This document shows, one piece after another, positions 45,591 through 54,241 of a stretch of 64,000 nt of DNA; position 1 is the stretch's first letter; each line of letters starts with the position of its first letter. A program made the position numbers and the translations under genes. This DNA is from Methylocella sp. (GTDB taxonomy: Bacteria; Pseudomonadota; Alphaproteobacteria; Rhizobiales; Beijerinckiaceae): contig JBBCGG010000001.1 in NCBI GenBank assembly GCA_037200525.1, positions 1,158,501-1,222,500 on the forward strand. The letters are read 5' to 3'. Below the pieces are notes generated by a model. It had not been told where the DNA came from and ran no database searches. It saw only the letters and a list, made by a program, of their open reading frames with translations.

Positions 45591-46724
45591 TCAACTGGAA
45601 GGGGTCGCGCTCAAGGGCCACACGCGCGTCACATGCCCCATCTTGCGGCCCGCCCTGACTTCAGCTTTGCCATAAAAATGGAGGCAAGCGCCGGGCTCGC
45701 GTAAAATGCGCTCGAAGGCGAGAACTTCTGCGCCGATGAGATTTTCCATCTCGACATGCGCGCCATGACGCGCCGTGGAGCCAAGAGGCCAGCCGACGAC
45801 CGCCCTGATGTGCTGCTCGAATTGGGATGTCACGGCCCCATCGAGGGTCCAATGGCCGGAATTATGGACCCGCGGCGCGATTTCATTGACGCGAAGGGCC
45901 GCAACCCCTTCGCCGGCGCCGCCCGATGGATCGACGACAAACATTTCCACGGCGAGAACGCCGACATAATCGAGCGCGTCGGCGATGGTTCGCGTAAGCT
46001 CGATCGCCTCGGCGGCGGTCTCCGGCGCTAAACGGGCCGGGGCGCGCGTAAGTTTCAGGATGTGATTCTCGTGGCTATTTTCGCAAACGTCATAGGCTGC
46101 GAAAGCGCCGTCAGCCCCCCGCGCTGCGACGACCGAAATCTCTTTGGCGAATGGCACCATGGCCTCAAGGATCGCGGGCGCGCCGCCGAGCGAGCGGAAA
46201 GTAACCGCCAAATCGGCGCCTTCGCGCACAAGGACCTGACCTTTGCCGTCATAGCCGAAGCGGCGCGTCTTGAGGATCAAGGGCGGGCCAAGCTGTCCGA
46301 CCGCGCGGGCAACCGAGCCGGCGTCGTCGACTCGCATATAGGCGGCGGTCGCGATGCCGATTTCGGCCAAAAACTCCTTTTCGACGAGGCGATCCTGGCA
46401 GGCCGCGAGCGCCGCTGGCCCCGGCCGCACAAGGCAAAGATCGGCGAGAAGCGCCGCCGTGCGCGCGGGGACATTTTCGAACTCGTACGTGATCACATCG
46501 ACTTTGGCGGCAAATTCGGCCAACGCGTCTTCGTCGTCGAACGCGGCGACGGTTCGATCGGTGCAAACGTCGAATGCGGGACTATCTGGCTCCGGCGCGA
46601 AAATATGCGTTTTGAGGCCAAGCCGCGCCGCAGCCAAGGCTAGCATCCGGCCCAATTGGCCGCCGCCAAGAATCCCGATCGTCGCGCCGGGAGCTAATGA
46701 ACCGGGAGAAAGCACAAAACTCAT
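45591..46724 (-). CDS. purK: N5-carboxyaminoimidazole ribonucleotide synthase
   Basis: 377 residues, ATP-grasp enzyme of purine synthesis (AIR + bicarbonate + ATP). N-terminal ATIGILGGGQLGRMLALAA, central ATP-grasp strands PLILKTRRFGYDGKGQVLV and the metal site EMFVVD ... NEIAPRVHNSGHWTLDG are conserved. It begins three bases after purE ends, so they form one unit. Confidence 0.97.
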   Translation of the reverse strand: MSFVLSPGSLAPGATIGILGGGQLGRMLALAAARLGLKTHIFAPEPDSPAFDVCTDRTVAAFDDEDALAEFAAKVDVITYEFENVPARTAALLADLCLVRPGPAALAACQDRLVEKEFLAEIGIATAAYMRVDDAGSVARAVGQLGPPLILKTRRFGYDGKGQVLVREGADLAVTFRSLGGAPAILEAMVPFAKEISVVAARGADGAFAAYDVCENSHENHILKLTRAPARLAPETAAEAIELTRTIADALDYVGVLAVEMFVVDPSGGAGEGVAALRVNEIAPRVHNSGHWTLDGAVTSQFEQHIRAVVGWPLGSTARHGAHVEMENLIGAEVLAFERILREPGACLHFYGKAEVRAGRKMGHVTRVWPLSATPSS

Positions 46725-46727
46725 GCG

Positions 46728-47225
46728 CTAGCCCTCACGCAAGGGCTGCAGGGCGACCGCTTCCGTTTGCGCGGCCCGCCAGGAGATAAGGCGCGTCTCA
46801 ATGGCCGCGTCGGTTAAAGCCAGCACGGCGGCGGCGAGCAGCGCCGCGTTGATGGCGCCGGACCGGCCAATCGCCAGCGCGCCGACCGGAACCCCCGCCG
46901 GCATCTGAATGATGGATAACAGCGAATCCTGTCCGCGCAGCGCCGTTGTCTCCATCGGAATCCCAAATACCGGGAGCGGCGTCAACGCCGCCGTCATGCC
47001 CGGCAAATGCGCCGCCCCGCCGGCCCCAGCCAGAATGACCTTGAAGCCGGCCGCCTTGGCGCCTTTGGCGAAGTCGAACAATCGCTCGGGCGTGCGATGC
47101 GCCGACACGATCAAGGCCTCAAAACCGATCTGGAGCTGATCCAGCATCTCGGCGGCATGGCGCATCGTCTCCCAATCCGACTGGCTGCCCATGATGATGG
47201 CGATGGGTTTTGTGATGGCGGACAA
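46728..47225 (-). CDS. purE: N5-carboxyaminoimidazole ribonucleotide mutase
   Basis: 165 residues: [19 protein letters not shown] and the active-site loop [10 protein letters not shown], then [13 protein letters not shown]. Class I PurE moves the carboxyl group to C4 of the imidazole ring, the step after PurK. First gene of the purEK pair. Confidence 0.97.
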   Translation of the reverse strand: MSAITKPIAIIMGSQSDWETMRHAAEMLDQLQIGFEALIVSAHRTPERLFDFAKGAKAAGFKVILAGAGGAAHLPGMTAALTPLPVFGIPMETTALRGQDSLLSIIQMPAGVPVGALAIGRSGAINAALLAAAVLALTDAAIETRLISWRAAQTEAVALQPLREG

Positions 47226-47480
47226 AGGGCGGCCTGGATTTCTGAATGGGCGAAGGCAGCGGTCTAGACGAAGGGAGGCGGCGGCGCAAGCGGCGGGTGG
47301 ATAGGTTCCGAGTGGATTTTCTCCTTCCGCCGCTTGAACTGGCGGCGCTGGGTCAAGCGCAAAAGATTCGCCCGCGCCTCAGCATACATCGACGCTTCCA
47401 CTTCAGCCTGCGTTGCGACGCCCCGGAACCGGCGTTAACGTGCCAGCGCGGCTTGCGCGGCTCATTCGGGAGAAGAGCCA

Positions 47481-48179
47481 ATGATAACCCTGTTTTCATA
47501 TCCTGAGCTTTTTGGCGTCGCGGACAATAATCCTTACGGGCTGAAGGTTTTCGCGTTCTTAAAGCTGTGCGGCTTGGCTTTTCGACATGAGCATATTTTT
47601 GATGCGAAATCCGCGCCGCGCGGCCAGCTGCCTTATATTATCGATGACGGCGAGCATATCGGCGATAGCGATGCGATTATCGCTCATCTCATCAAGCAAT
47701 ATAATCTGCCAATCGACCGGTCGTTGACTAACTCGCAGCAGATGACGGATCTTTTGATCAGAAGGATGCTCGATGATCTATATTGGGTGATGTCCTATTC
47801 CCGTTGGCGCGACGATGATTTCTGGCCGCTTTTCAGGGACGAAATCCTCAGGACGCACAGAAACGTAACGGCGGGCGAACTCGAACAGTCGCGAGAATAT
47901 AATTTCCAGAGATACCACTATCAGGGGATCGGACGCTATGAGCCGGGCGCCGTTTTCGCGCGCGGCCTCGCCGATCTGCGGGTTTTGGCGAATTTGATTC
48001 CGGAAACCGGATTCGTGTTCGGGGCCGACCCCTGCAGCGCCGATGCCGGAATTTACGGATTTGTCGCCAATATTTATTTCTTCAAGATAGAGACGCCGCT
48101 TAAGATATTTTTATCGTCGCAGCCAAATCTTGTGCGGCATTGCAATGCAATCCACGCGGCGGTGGCGGGACGGGGATAA
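47481..48179 (+). CDS. Glutathione S-transferase family protein (Fax/metaxin-like)
   Basis: 232 residues. A thioredoxin-like N-terminus begins with ITLFSYPELFGVADNNPYGLKV, followed by RGQLPYIIDDGEHIGDSDAII, in which P-Y-I-x-D is the cis-Pro glutathione-binding turn. The C-terminal helical domain (residues about 80-230) resembles the 'failed axon connections'/metaxin group. These proteins rarely have a proven transferase activity. A GGGAGAAGAG ribosome site precedes it. Confidence 0.82.
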   Translation: MITLFSYPELFGVADNNPYGLKVFAFLKLCGLAFRHEHIFDAKSAPRGQLPYIIDDGEHIGDSDAIIAHLIKQYNLPIDRSLTNSQQMTDLLIRRMLDDLYWVMSYSRWRDDDFWPLFRDEILRTHRNVTAGELEQSREYNFQRYHYQGIGRYEPGAVFARGLADLRVLANLIPETGFVFGADPCSADAGIYGFVANIYFFKIETPLKIFLSSQPNLVRHCNAIHAAVAGRG

Positions 48180-48381
48180 GCCGCGCGGAAGAGGGCGTAA
48201 TATTTCCAAGGTCCAGGAAGAAAATGAGAACCGCGACGCCTTTGGACTGTTGAAAGGAAGCGTTGCCGTCCGCCCAGGCCCTGTTTTTTCTTGGAAATTC
48301 GGACATTCCGGCTTTATTGCTTTTGGACGCCGTTCCGCGCGAGCCAAGTTTAATCACGCCAGTTTCAAACAGGAGGGAGCC

Positions 48382-48585
48382 ATGAAGGAGTCGCAAATAA
48401 TCCATATCCCGCCGGACGCCTCCCAAGAGGCGGTCGCTCTCACGTTGTTGCAACTCATCGTATGCGCCGAAGGAAAAAGGTTTGACTCGTTTTGCGGGAC
48501 TGGCGCGCTGGTGGATAAACAGTGGATTCTCGACACTTACGCCGAATGTCTTTTGGTCACGAAGAATCCTGTGGACCGTAAATGA
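48382..48585 (+). CDS. Small protein of unknown function
   Basis: 67 residues from ATG 48382, with a very strong AGGAGGGAG ribosome site directly before it that decides the start. It reads MKESQIIHIPPDASQEAVAL and ends with a KQWILDTYAECLLVTKNP segment, and contains two Cys. No signal peptide or membrane helix. Probably a cytoplasmic hypothetical protein; no family name comes to mind. Confidence 0.6.
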   Translation: MKESQIIHIPPDASQEAVALTLLQLIVCAEGKRFDSFCGTGALVDKQWILDTYAECLLVTKNPVDRK

Positions 48586-48681
48586 CAATCTGAAGGCAAG
48601 AGCCGCCTTCCCGGCATGCTTTGCTTGTCTCCGGTTTTTCAGGCAGCGCAATCGACGACGGCCTGTGTTGCCTTACATGCT

Positions 48682-48927
48682 TCAGAGGCTCAGGTTGATC
48701 AATTTGCGAAGTATTTGGCGCGGATGACAAGGCTCGCCGCCCATGCAATCGCAATGCGAGCAAAGCCGATCTTTCGGCTCAAAAAGCTGCATAACCGGCA
48801 AGATTTCGCGAACGGCGGCTTCGGTCAAAGATGAGGCTTCCAGCGAGCCTGGCCGAAGCCGCCCAACTTTGGCCTCAAAACTCACAAGAGTGCGGCGTCG
48901 GCTGACGCATGTTTCTCCCGCCGACAC
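48682..48927 (-). CDS. Possible small Cys-rich protein (weak)
   Basis: An 81-residue frame from a GTG at 48927 with a cysteine-rich segment LCSHCDCMGGEPCHP that could bind metal. It lies in the 358-base gap between the small gene ending at 48585 and the L,D-transpeptidase. The start has only a weak ribosome site and I know of no relatives, so coding status is doubtful. Confidence 0.3.
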   Translation of the reverse strand: MSAGETCVSRRRTLVSFEAKVGRLRPGSLEASSLTEAAVREILPVMQLFEPKDRLCSHCDCMGGEPCHPRQILRKLINLSL

Positions 48928-48943
48928 GACTCAAGGATAGCAA

Positions 48944-49543
48944 TTGCCCCGCACGTTCGCCCGCACCCTCATCCTCGTCGCAGCCTTGAATGGATCTCCG
49001 GCGCTCGCCTTCGATAATCCGCTAAGCGGCGTGCAGCTTGCCGCTTTGAACCCGTTGACCCACGGGCCGGTCGCGGACTTTCTCAATATTTTTCAGGAGC
49101 CGGCCATTCCGCGCGAAATCATCGCCTGGAACGCCGACTATCCGCCGGGCACCGTCGTCGTCTCGACCACCGAGCGGCGCCTCTATTACATCCTCGGCGA
49201 TGGGAAAGCGATCCGATATGGCGTCGGAGTAGGCCGGGAAGGCTTCGCCTGGTCGGGCACGAAGACGGTGTCGATGAAACGCGAATGGCCGGGTTGGACT
49301 CCGCCGCCGCAAATGCTCAAGCGCCGTCCCGATCTGCCGCACTATATGCCGGGCGGGATCGACAACCCGCTGGGAGCGCGGGCGATCTATCTCGGCTCGA
49401 GCTATTATCGCATTCATGGCTCGAACGAGTCTGACACAATCGGGGCTGCGGTCTCATCAGGCTGCATTCGGATGACCAATGACGATGTCATTGATCTTGC
49501 AGATCGGGTCAAGGTTGGCGCGAAAGTCGTCGTGCTTCGCTAG
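48944..49543 (+). CDS. L,D-transpeptidase (YkuD domain), ErfK/YbiS type
   Basis: 199 residues from a TTG start (AAGGA seven bases before). A signal peptide (ILVAALNGSPALA) and a short linker precede the YkuD domain: GTVVVSTTERRLYYILGDGKAIRYGVGVGREG, then the catalytic YYRIHGSNESDTIGAAVSSGCIRM with His and nucleophilic Cys. It crosslinks peptidoglycan or attaches proteins to it. Distinct in sequence from the copy at 28078; this type, with the WTPPPQMLKRRPDLP block, is very common and often multi-copy in Hyphomicrobiales. Confidence 0.92.
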   Translation: MPRTFARTLILVAALNGSPALAFDNPLSGVQLAALNPLTHGPVADFLNIFQEPAIPREIIAWNADYPPGTVVVSTTERRLYYILGDGKAIRYGVGVGREGFAWSGTKTVSMKREWPGWTPPPQMLKRRPDLPHYMPGGIDNPLGARAIYLGSSYYRIHGSNESDTIGAAVSSGCIRMTNDDVIDLADRVKVGAKVVVLR

Positions 49544-49586
49544 ACGCGCGAAGCCAAAAGGCTTTCATCCCCGATCCTGAAGACGC

Positions 49587-49949
49587 TCATTTCTTGACCG
49601 CAATGACTTCCATGCAGACCCGGTAGCGTTCGCTGACGCCATACTCGACGGGTTCAAATCCGTGCTCCTCCAGCAGGGCGTAGAGACGCTTGCGCGTAAA
49701 ATTGTGATAATGCTCGATCTCGCCCCAATAGGGTTTGACGTTATTGGCGTGCAACAAACGCCAGACCATGTTGTCCATATTCGGCATCGACAGGAACAGC
49801 ACGCCTCCCGCACGCAGCAGCCGACGAGCGGCGATGAGCCCCGCGTTGGGAAAGGGCATGTGCTCCAGCACGTCGGCCATGCTGATGACGCTATAGCGCT
49901 CGTCGTGGCCGAGCTCTTCAATCGGCAAGCAATGAGCCTCATAGCCTAG
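49587..49949 (-). pseudogene. SAM-dependent methyltransferase, C-terminal part (split by IS5-family element)
   Basis: Reads from the CTAG target duplicate: L-G-YEAHC, then LPIEELGHDERYSVISMADVLEHMPFP (motif post-I/II of class I methyltransferases), LRAGGVLFLSMPNMDN (motif III), EIEHYHNFTRKRLYALLEEHGF and a VCMEVIAVKK end. The first half of the same gene is on the other side of the insertion (50814-51064). Joining the halves over CTAG restores an uninterrupted frame. Confidence 0.85.
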
Positions 49950-49963
49950 GCAGTAGTGACGAA

Positions 49964-50458
49964 TTACCTGAGCATGATAGCAATAGCGGCGAGCAATACG
50001 AAGCCTCGGTAGTTTGCGAGGAGCTTGTCGTATCGGGTTGCGACGCGCCGGAACTGCTTCAGTTTATTGAAGAAACGCTCGACGAGATTGCGCTCCTTGT
50101 AGAGCGCCTTGTCGTAGGGGAGCGGCGCGCGGCGATTGGATTTTGATGGGATCACCGGCTCAGCCTCACGCATAAGAACAGCCTTGCGCAAGTGATTGGC
50201 GTCATAACCTTTATCGGCGATGATCGCATCGGCCGCAAAGCCTTCGATCAGGGCGTGCGCTTTTGTGATGTCGTTGCGCTGCCCAGGTCCGAGAAGGAGC
50301 CGAACGGGGTTGCCGAGTGCGTCTGTCGCGGCGTGGATTTTGGTGCTCAAACCACCGCGAGAGCGGCCCAGGCCTTGGGCATCCGCCCCCCTTTGGCGAT
50401 CCTTGCGCCGGCCGCGTGCTGATGGGCGCGCACGATTGTTGAGTCGATCATCAGCCAT
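49964..50458 (-). CDS. IS5-family transposase, OrfB
   Basis: A frame of 164 residues, expressed by -1 slippage from OrfA. It contains GRSRGGLSTKIHAATDALG, the second Asp in AIIADKGYDANHLR and the catalytic Glu in ERNLVERFFNKLKQFRR, completing the DDE triad. It ends 14 bases inside the left inverted repeat. Confidence 0.9.
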   Translation of the reverse strand: MADDRLNNRARPSARGRRKDRQRGADAQGLGRSRGGLSTKIHAATDALGNPVRLLLGPGQRNDITKAHALIEGFAADAIIADKGYDANHLRKAVLMREAEPVIPSKSNRRAPLPYDKALYKERNLVERFFNKLKQFRRVATRYDKLLANYRGFVLLAAIAIMLR

Positions 50459-50733
50459 TCGAGATCGGCCTCGGCGGTGAATGCCTCAAGAAATCCGTCC
50501 AAGGCGCCGCGCTCGATCCAGCGATAGTAGCGGCGTTTCACCGCCTGATGGTCGCCGAAGCGTTCGGGCAGATCGCGCCAGCGGCCGCCCGAGCGGGCCA
50601 TCCATAACAGCGCGTCGACGAAGCGTCGATTGTCGCAGCGCGGCCCGCGCTGGCCGGCTCTTCCGCCTGGCACAAGATCACAAAGCCGCTCCCATTGATC
50701 GTCTCGCAGCGCATCGACATCCCGAATCATCAA
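50347..50733 (-). CDS. IS5-family transposase, OrfA
   Basis: 128 residues: the N-terminal part of the DDE transposase (DDQWERLCDLVPG, RFVDALLWMARSGGRWRDLP) with the first catalytic Asp in WLMIDSTIVRAHQHA. Near its end the run AAAGGGGGG (minus strand, 50394-50386) is a typical -1 slippery site that allows a fusion with OrfB. Confidence 0.9.
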   Translation of the reverse strand: MMIRDVDALRDDQWERLCDLVPGGRAGQRGPRCDNRRFVDALLWMARSGGRWRDLPERFGDHQAVKRRYYRWIERGALDGFLEAFTAEADLEWLMIDSTIVRAHQHAAGARIAKGGRMPKAWAALAVV

Positions 50734-50813
50734 GGCTGATCTCCAAAAATCAGCCTTGAATCATGGAAAGATCCTCGCGAGAATCCCCCAAACGCCGAAT
50801 TCGTCACAACGGC

Positions 50814-51064
50814 CTAGCGTTTTCAGCGTCTCGACATTGTCTCCACGTAGATCAAGCCCGACGGGAACAAAACCCCATTCTTCCGCCGCGAACAGCAGCG
50901 AGCCATTGCCGAAGTCGACATCGAGCCAGCTGCCGCCCGACGCGTGGCGCGCCACCCGTTCGACCATGCAGGCTGAAATCGGACGCTGTCTTTCCATGTC
51001 ATGGCCGACGATCTGATTTTGGTGCGTCTTGCCAAAAATGACCTCCGTCGCCGCGTTCGGGCGA
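50814..51064 (-). pseudogene. SAM-dependent methyltransferase, N-terminal part
   Basis: The frame reads VIFGKTHQNQIVGHDMERQR, ISACMVERVARHASGG, then SWLDVDFGNGSLLF, which is methyltransferase motif I; in relatives this is WLDVGCGNGS, so the first glycine of the SAM loop and the following Cys are changed to Asp and Phe. It ends at VETLKTLG where the IS5 element enters. There is no own start codon visible; the region upstream is the truncated glycosyltransferase, so the start was lost or lies within the junction near 51060. Confidence 0.75.
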
Positions 51065-51065
51065 G

Positions 51066-52354
51066 GCGAGCCGGGGCGCGAATATAAGACGGCTGGGATC
51101 AACGCCGCGTTGGCTGGCTTCACGGCGGAGATTGTCTTTGACGAGATCATTCGCCTCAAGCAACCACAGCACGCTCCCCGGCGCGGCCAGCAAAAGCCGC
51201 ATCCACACATCGAAAAAAGCAGGCGTGATTTTATAGTTGTTGTTGAACGAGCAGAACACGAAACCCTTTTCGGGGAGGCCGCATTGCGCCCGCGTCGGCG
51301 TCACGTCGGAGATCAGCCGGCTCGTGTCGTTTGGCTGATAACAATGGGGAAGGTGGACGATCTTTTCACTGAAGCGGCTTTGCTGATCCATCGGCAGCAC
51401 GAAAGGGTCTGCGATGACATAGTCGATGAAATCGGCCCCCAAGGTCCCCGGGAACCCGATGAAGCTCACCTGCACCGGCGCGGGCCTTCGCGCTGAAATG
51501 CCGGTGCGCGCGCCGTCAGTATGGCCTTTCAGCTCAATGAGAATATCCGTTCCGTCGGCGTTTATGCGCTTTGCGGCCTCGTCGTCCGAAAACGCGCGAA
51601 GATCGACAAAATGATCGAAAGCCTTGCGGAGCCTCGCGCCGAGTTCGCTATAATCGTCGACGCCATGAGAATAGGCGGTGATCTCGAAACGGGATCTATC
51701 GTGAAGCTCGAATAATTGGGCTGTCAGAAGCGCCGTCGCGTGACGGCAGAAGTCGCTGGACAGATAGCCGATGCGGAGCTTGCGGGGTCCTGACGCGTCT
51801 CTCTTGTGCTCAAACCCCGGACCGCCGATTGAAAATCCGGACGCGAAACGACGCGCAACGCGCAGCTGTTCATCGGCGTTTGTCGCCATGCTGAGGACAG
51901 GAAACGGATGCACCGGCTCGTCTCGCGCGGAGATAAGCTGACGCAACTCGGCCTCATCAGCGTCTATCTCGCTCCAGTCGCAGATCATGCGCCGTTTGTG
52001 ATGCAGCCACACGCGAACCGCGAGCAAGCTTGGATCGAGCTCGACGGCGCGGCGAAAGGATGCGATGGCCTCGCCAAGGCGGCCGAGACGCTCCAGCGCC
52101 GCGCCTTTGTTGGCGTGCGCATCCGCGAGAGTCGGGCGCAGGGCGATGGCTTGCTCATAGGCGTCGACGGCCTCTTCAAACGCTTCGCTGAGCTGCAGCG
52201 CATTGCCGAGATTGACATAGACCTCAGCGAAATTCGGCCGCAGCGCCAGGGCCCTGCGATAGGCGTCGATCGCCGGTCCGGGCCGGCGCAGCTCGTTCAG
52301 AATATTGCCGAGGCTGAAATAGGGCTCGGGCGCATCGGGGCGCCGCGCGATGAT
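51066..52354 (-). pseudogene. GT41 (O-GlcNAc transferase-like) glycosyltransferase, middle part
   Basis: After the IS3 element the frame resumes at IIARRPD and passes through three TPRs (EPYFSLGNILNELRRPGPAI, AEVYVNLGNALQLSEAFEEA, ADAHANKGAALERLG). It then enters the GT41 catalytic region: KLRIGYLSSDFCRHATALL, ITAYSHGVDD, ILIELKGHTDGARTG, QVSFIGFPGTLGADFIDYVIAD and FVFCSFNNNYKITP. The sequence loses similarity after RLIFAPRL, so roughly the last 150-200 residues with the sugar-nucleotide loop are missing. The frame runs on to a stop at 50999 inside methyltransferase sequence. Confidence 0.85.
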
Positions 52355-52421
52355 TGGTCTGCCCCCTGAAAAGTGATCCTCCGTGAAGTATGGGCTTATG
52401 AGCCTGATGGAGGACTGCGCA

Positions 52422-52700
52422 ATGCCGAGGAAAAGACACAAGGCGGAAGAGATCGTCGCGAAGCTACGGCAAGTCGAAGTGCTTAGCGCGCAAGGGCGAC
52501 CGGTCGCGGAGGCGATCCGCTCGATAGGGGTGACGGAAGTTACATACTATCGATGGCGGTCGGAATACGGCGGCCTGAAGGGCGATCAGGTGAAGCGGCT
52601 GAAGGAGCTGGAGGCGGAGAATACGCGGCTCCGTCGAGCGGTGTCCGATTTGACGCTTGAGAAGCTGATCCTGAAAGAGGCTGCCTCGGGAAACTTCTGA
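52422..52700 (+). CDS. IS3-family transposase, OrfA
   Basis: 92 residues from ATG 52422 (GGAGGA upstream). Helix-turn-helix of the HTH_Tnp_1 type (AEEIVAKLRQVEVLSAQGR, VTEVTYYRWRSEYGGL) followed by a leucine-zipper helix (RLKELEAENTRLRRAVSDL). It binds the inverted repeats. The GGGAAAC heptamer just before its stop provides the -1 slip to OrfB. Confidence 0.93.
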   Translation: MPRKRHKAEEIVAKLRQVEVLSAQGRPVAEAIRSIGVTEVTYYRWRSEYGGLKGDQVKRLKELEAENTRLRRAVSDLTLEKLILKEAASGNF

Positions 52701-52723
52701 GCTCCGCGCGTCGTCGCGCCTGC

Positions 52724-53590
52724 GTGGAGCATGTGATCGCCGAACATGGCGTTTCCGAGCGGTTCGCTTGCCGGGTTCTCGGTCAGCATCGCTCCACGCA
52801 GCGCAAGGTTCCGACCAAGCCCGATGACGAAGCGGCATTGACCGCCGACATCACGGCGCTCGCCATCCAGTACGGCCGCTATGGCTACCGCCGCATCACG
52901 GCGATGTTGTGGGAGCGAGGCTGGAAGGTCAACGTCAAACGGGTCGAGCGGATCTGGCGACGCGAGGGGCTGAAAGTTCCGGCCAGACAACCCAAGCGCG
53001 GGCGTCTCTGGCTCAATGACGGCTCGTGCGTCCGGCTGCGCCCGCAATGCCCCAACCACGTCTGGTCCTATGACTTCGTCGAGGACCGCACTCATGATGG
53101 CAGGAAATATCGCATGCTGAATATCATCGACGAATTTACCCGCGAATGCATCGCGATCAGGATTAACCGGCAGCTGAAGGCAGCGGACGTCATCGACGTT
53201 CTCTCGGACCTCTTCATCTTGCGAGGGGTTCCGATCCACATTCGTTCCGACAACGGCCCGGAGTTCATCGCCAAGGCGTTGCGTGACTGGATTGCCGCCG
53301 TCGGCGCGAAGACCGCCTACATCATGCCGGGCAGTCCCTGGGAGAACGGCTATTGCGAGAGCTTCAACTCGAAGCTGCGCGACGAGCTTTTGAATGGTGA
53401 AATCTTCTACACTCTCAAGGAGGCGAAGGTCGTCATTGAGCGATGGCGACGCCACTACAACACCGTGCGCCCGCACTCATCGCTGGGCTACAAGCCGCCA
53501 GCCCCGGAGACCCTGCAATGGCCGGCTTCGCAATCCGGACCAGCTTCGCCGGCCACGCCAGCAATAGCGCCAGGGCCGACAATGCACTAA
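52724..53590 (+). CDS. IS3-family transposase, OrfB (integrase core)
   Basis: 288 residues from the first ATG; in vivo it is probably made as an OrfAB fusion that enters this frame at 52690. Retroviral-type integrase core with DDE residues in VWSYDFVEDRTHDGR, IHIRSDNGPEFIA and GYCESFNSKLRDELL (D-D-35-E). The C-terminal HYNTVRPHSSLGYKPPAPE is the family hallmark. Intact. Confidence 0.95.
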   Translation: MEHVIAEHGVSERFACRVLGQHRSTQRKVPTKPDDEAALTADITALAIQYGRYGYRRITAMLWERGWKVNVKRVERIWRREGLKVPARQPKRGRLWLNDGSCVRLRPQCPNHVWSYDFVEDRTHDGRKYRMLNIIDEFTRECIAIRINRQLKAADVIDVLSDLFILRGVPIHIRSDNGPEFIAKALRDWIAAVGAKTAYIMPGSPWENGYCESFNSKLRDELLNGEIFYTLKEAKVVIERWRRHYNTVRPHSSLGYKPPAPETLQWPASQSGPASPATPAIAPGPTMH

Positions 53591-53624
53591 CATTCAAACT
53601 GGATCACCCCATGGGGGCAGGCCA

Positions 53625-54017
53625 GTTAGAATGAGCTTGCGCGAAATCCGGCTGCAAGGCGATTGCTTTTTGGGTGGCGTCAATCGCCTCCTCGGTCTTG
53701 CCCATGGAGCGAAAGATCGCCCCCAGATTGGAGAGAGCCTCGACATAGTCGGGTTTGATTTCGATCGCCCGCGAGATGAGCTTCGCCGCGGCGGCATGTT
53801 CGCCGCGATGGTGGGCGATGAGGCCGAGATGATGCAGAAAGAGAAAATGATCGGGCTCGAGATCGAGGATCTGCGTGTAAGTTTCCTCGGCGTCGCGGTG
53901 ATGGCCAGCGCGAAAATATTCGAGCGCGATCGCCAATAGGTCGGCCGTGGACGCCAGAGCCCGATCCGGCGCGCCCTGCGCCATCGCCGAATTGTCTTCG
54001 TCTTGCATCGATGTCAT
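53625..54017 (-). pseudogene. GT41 glycosyltransferase, N-terminal TPR part
   Basis: 131 residues from ATG 54017. After a short acidic leader (MTSMQDEDNSAMAQG) come three TPRs (LLAIALEYFRAGHHRDAEE, FLFLHHLGLIAHHRGEHAAA, VEALSNLGAIFRSMGKTEEA) and the first seven residues of a fourth (FAQAHSN), where the IS3 element begins. The rest of the fourth TPR, about 20 residues, is missing on the other side, apart from its last residues IIARRPD. Confidence 0.85.
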
Positions 54018-54241
54018 CGCCGATCTCTACGCCATATTGTGACTTTGAAGCGCAAAGATACGGAAGCTGCCTTGCCCCAAACCTATCTCGGGCGAGGCCG
54101 CGGCGGTCATTGTCGCGGCCGCCGCTCTTTCTCGAACGAAAGCCAGCCAAAAGGGCGCGGCCTTATGCGCCCTCTATGATTGCTCGTCGAGGCGTGCGAG
54201 AGAAGTAGGCGCGCCCCGATCGATGTAACGCGGCTGACGCG

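Larger units (their letters stand above)
49950..50813 (-). mobile_element. IS5-family insertion sequence (IS427 group)
   Basis: 864 bases. Terminal inverted repeats GCAGTAGTGACGAATT (49950) and, inverted, GCCGTTGTGACGAATT (ending 50813) match at 14 of 16 positions. It is flanked by a CTAG duplication at 49946-49949 and 50814-50817. It carries two overlapping transposase frames joined by a -1 slip. All parts look intact, so it may be active and recent. Confidence 0.9.
52355..53624 (+). mobile_element. IS3-family insertion sequence (IS407-like group)
   Basis: 1270 bases. Ends TGGTCTGCCCCC and, inverted, TGGCCTGCCCCC, with GTGATCC shared a few bases further in. It carries OrfA and OrfB with a -1 slip site GGGAAAC at 52688. 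Flanks are TGAT on the left and GTTA on the right, so there is no target duplication. About 60 bases of the host gene are missing at the insertion point. Confidence 0.88.

Noticed and set aside
48616-48834. 72-codon plus-strand frame after the small gene at 48382
   Set aside because: No ribosome site; the opposite strand has a slightly better candidate, and neither is convincing.
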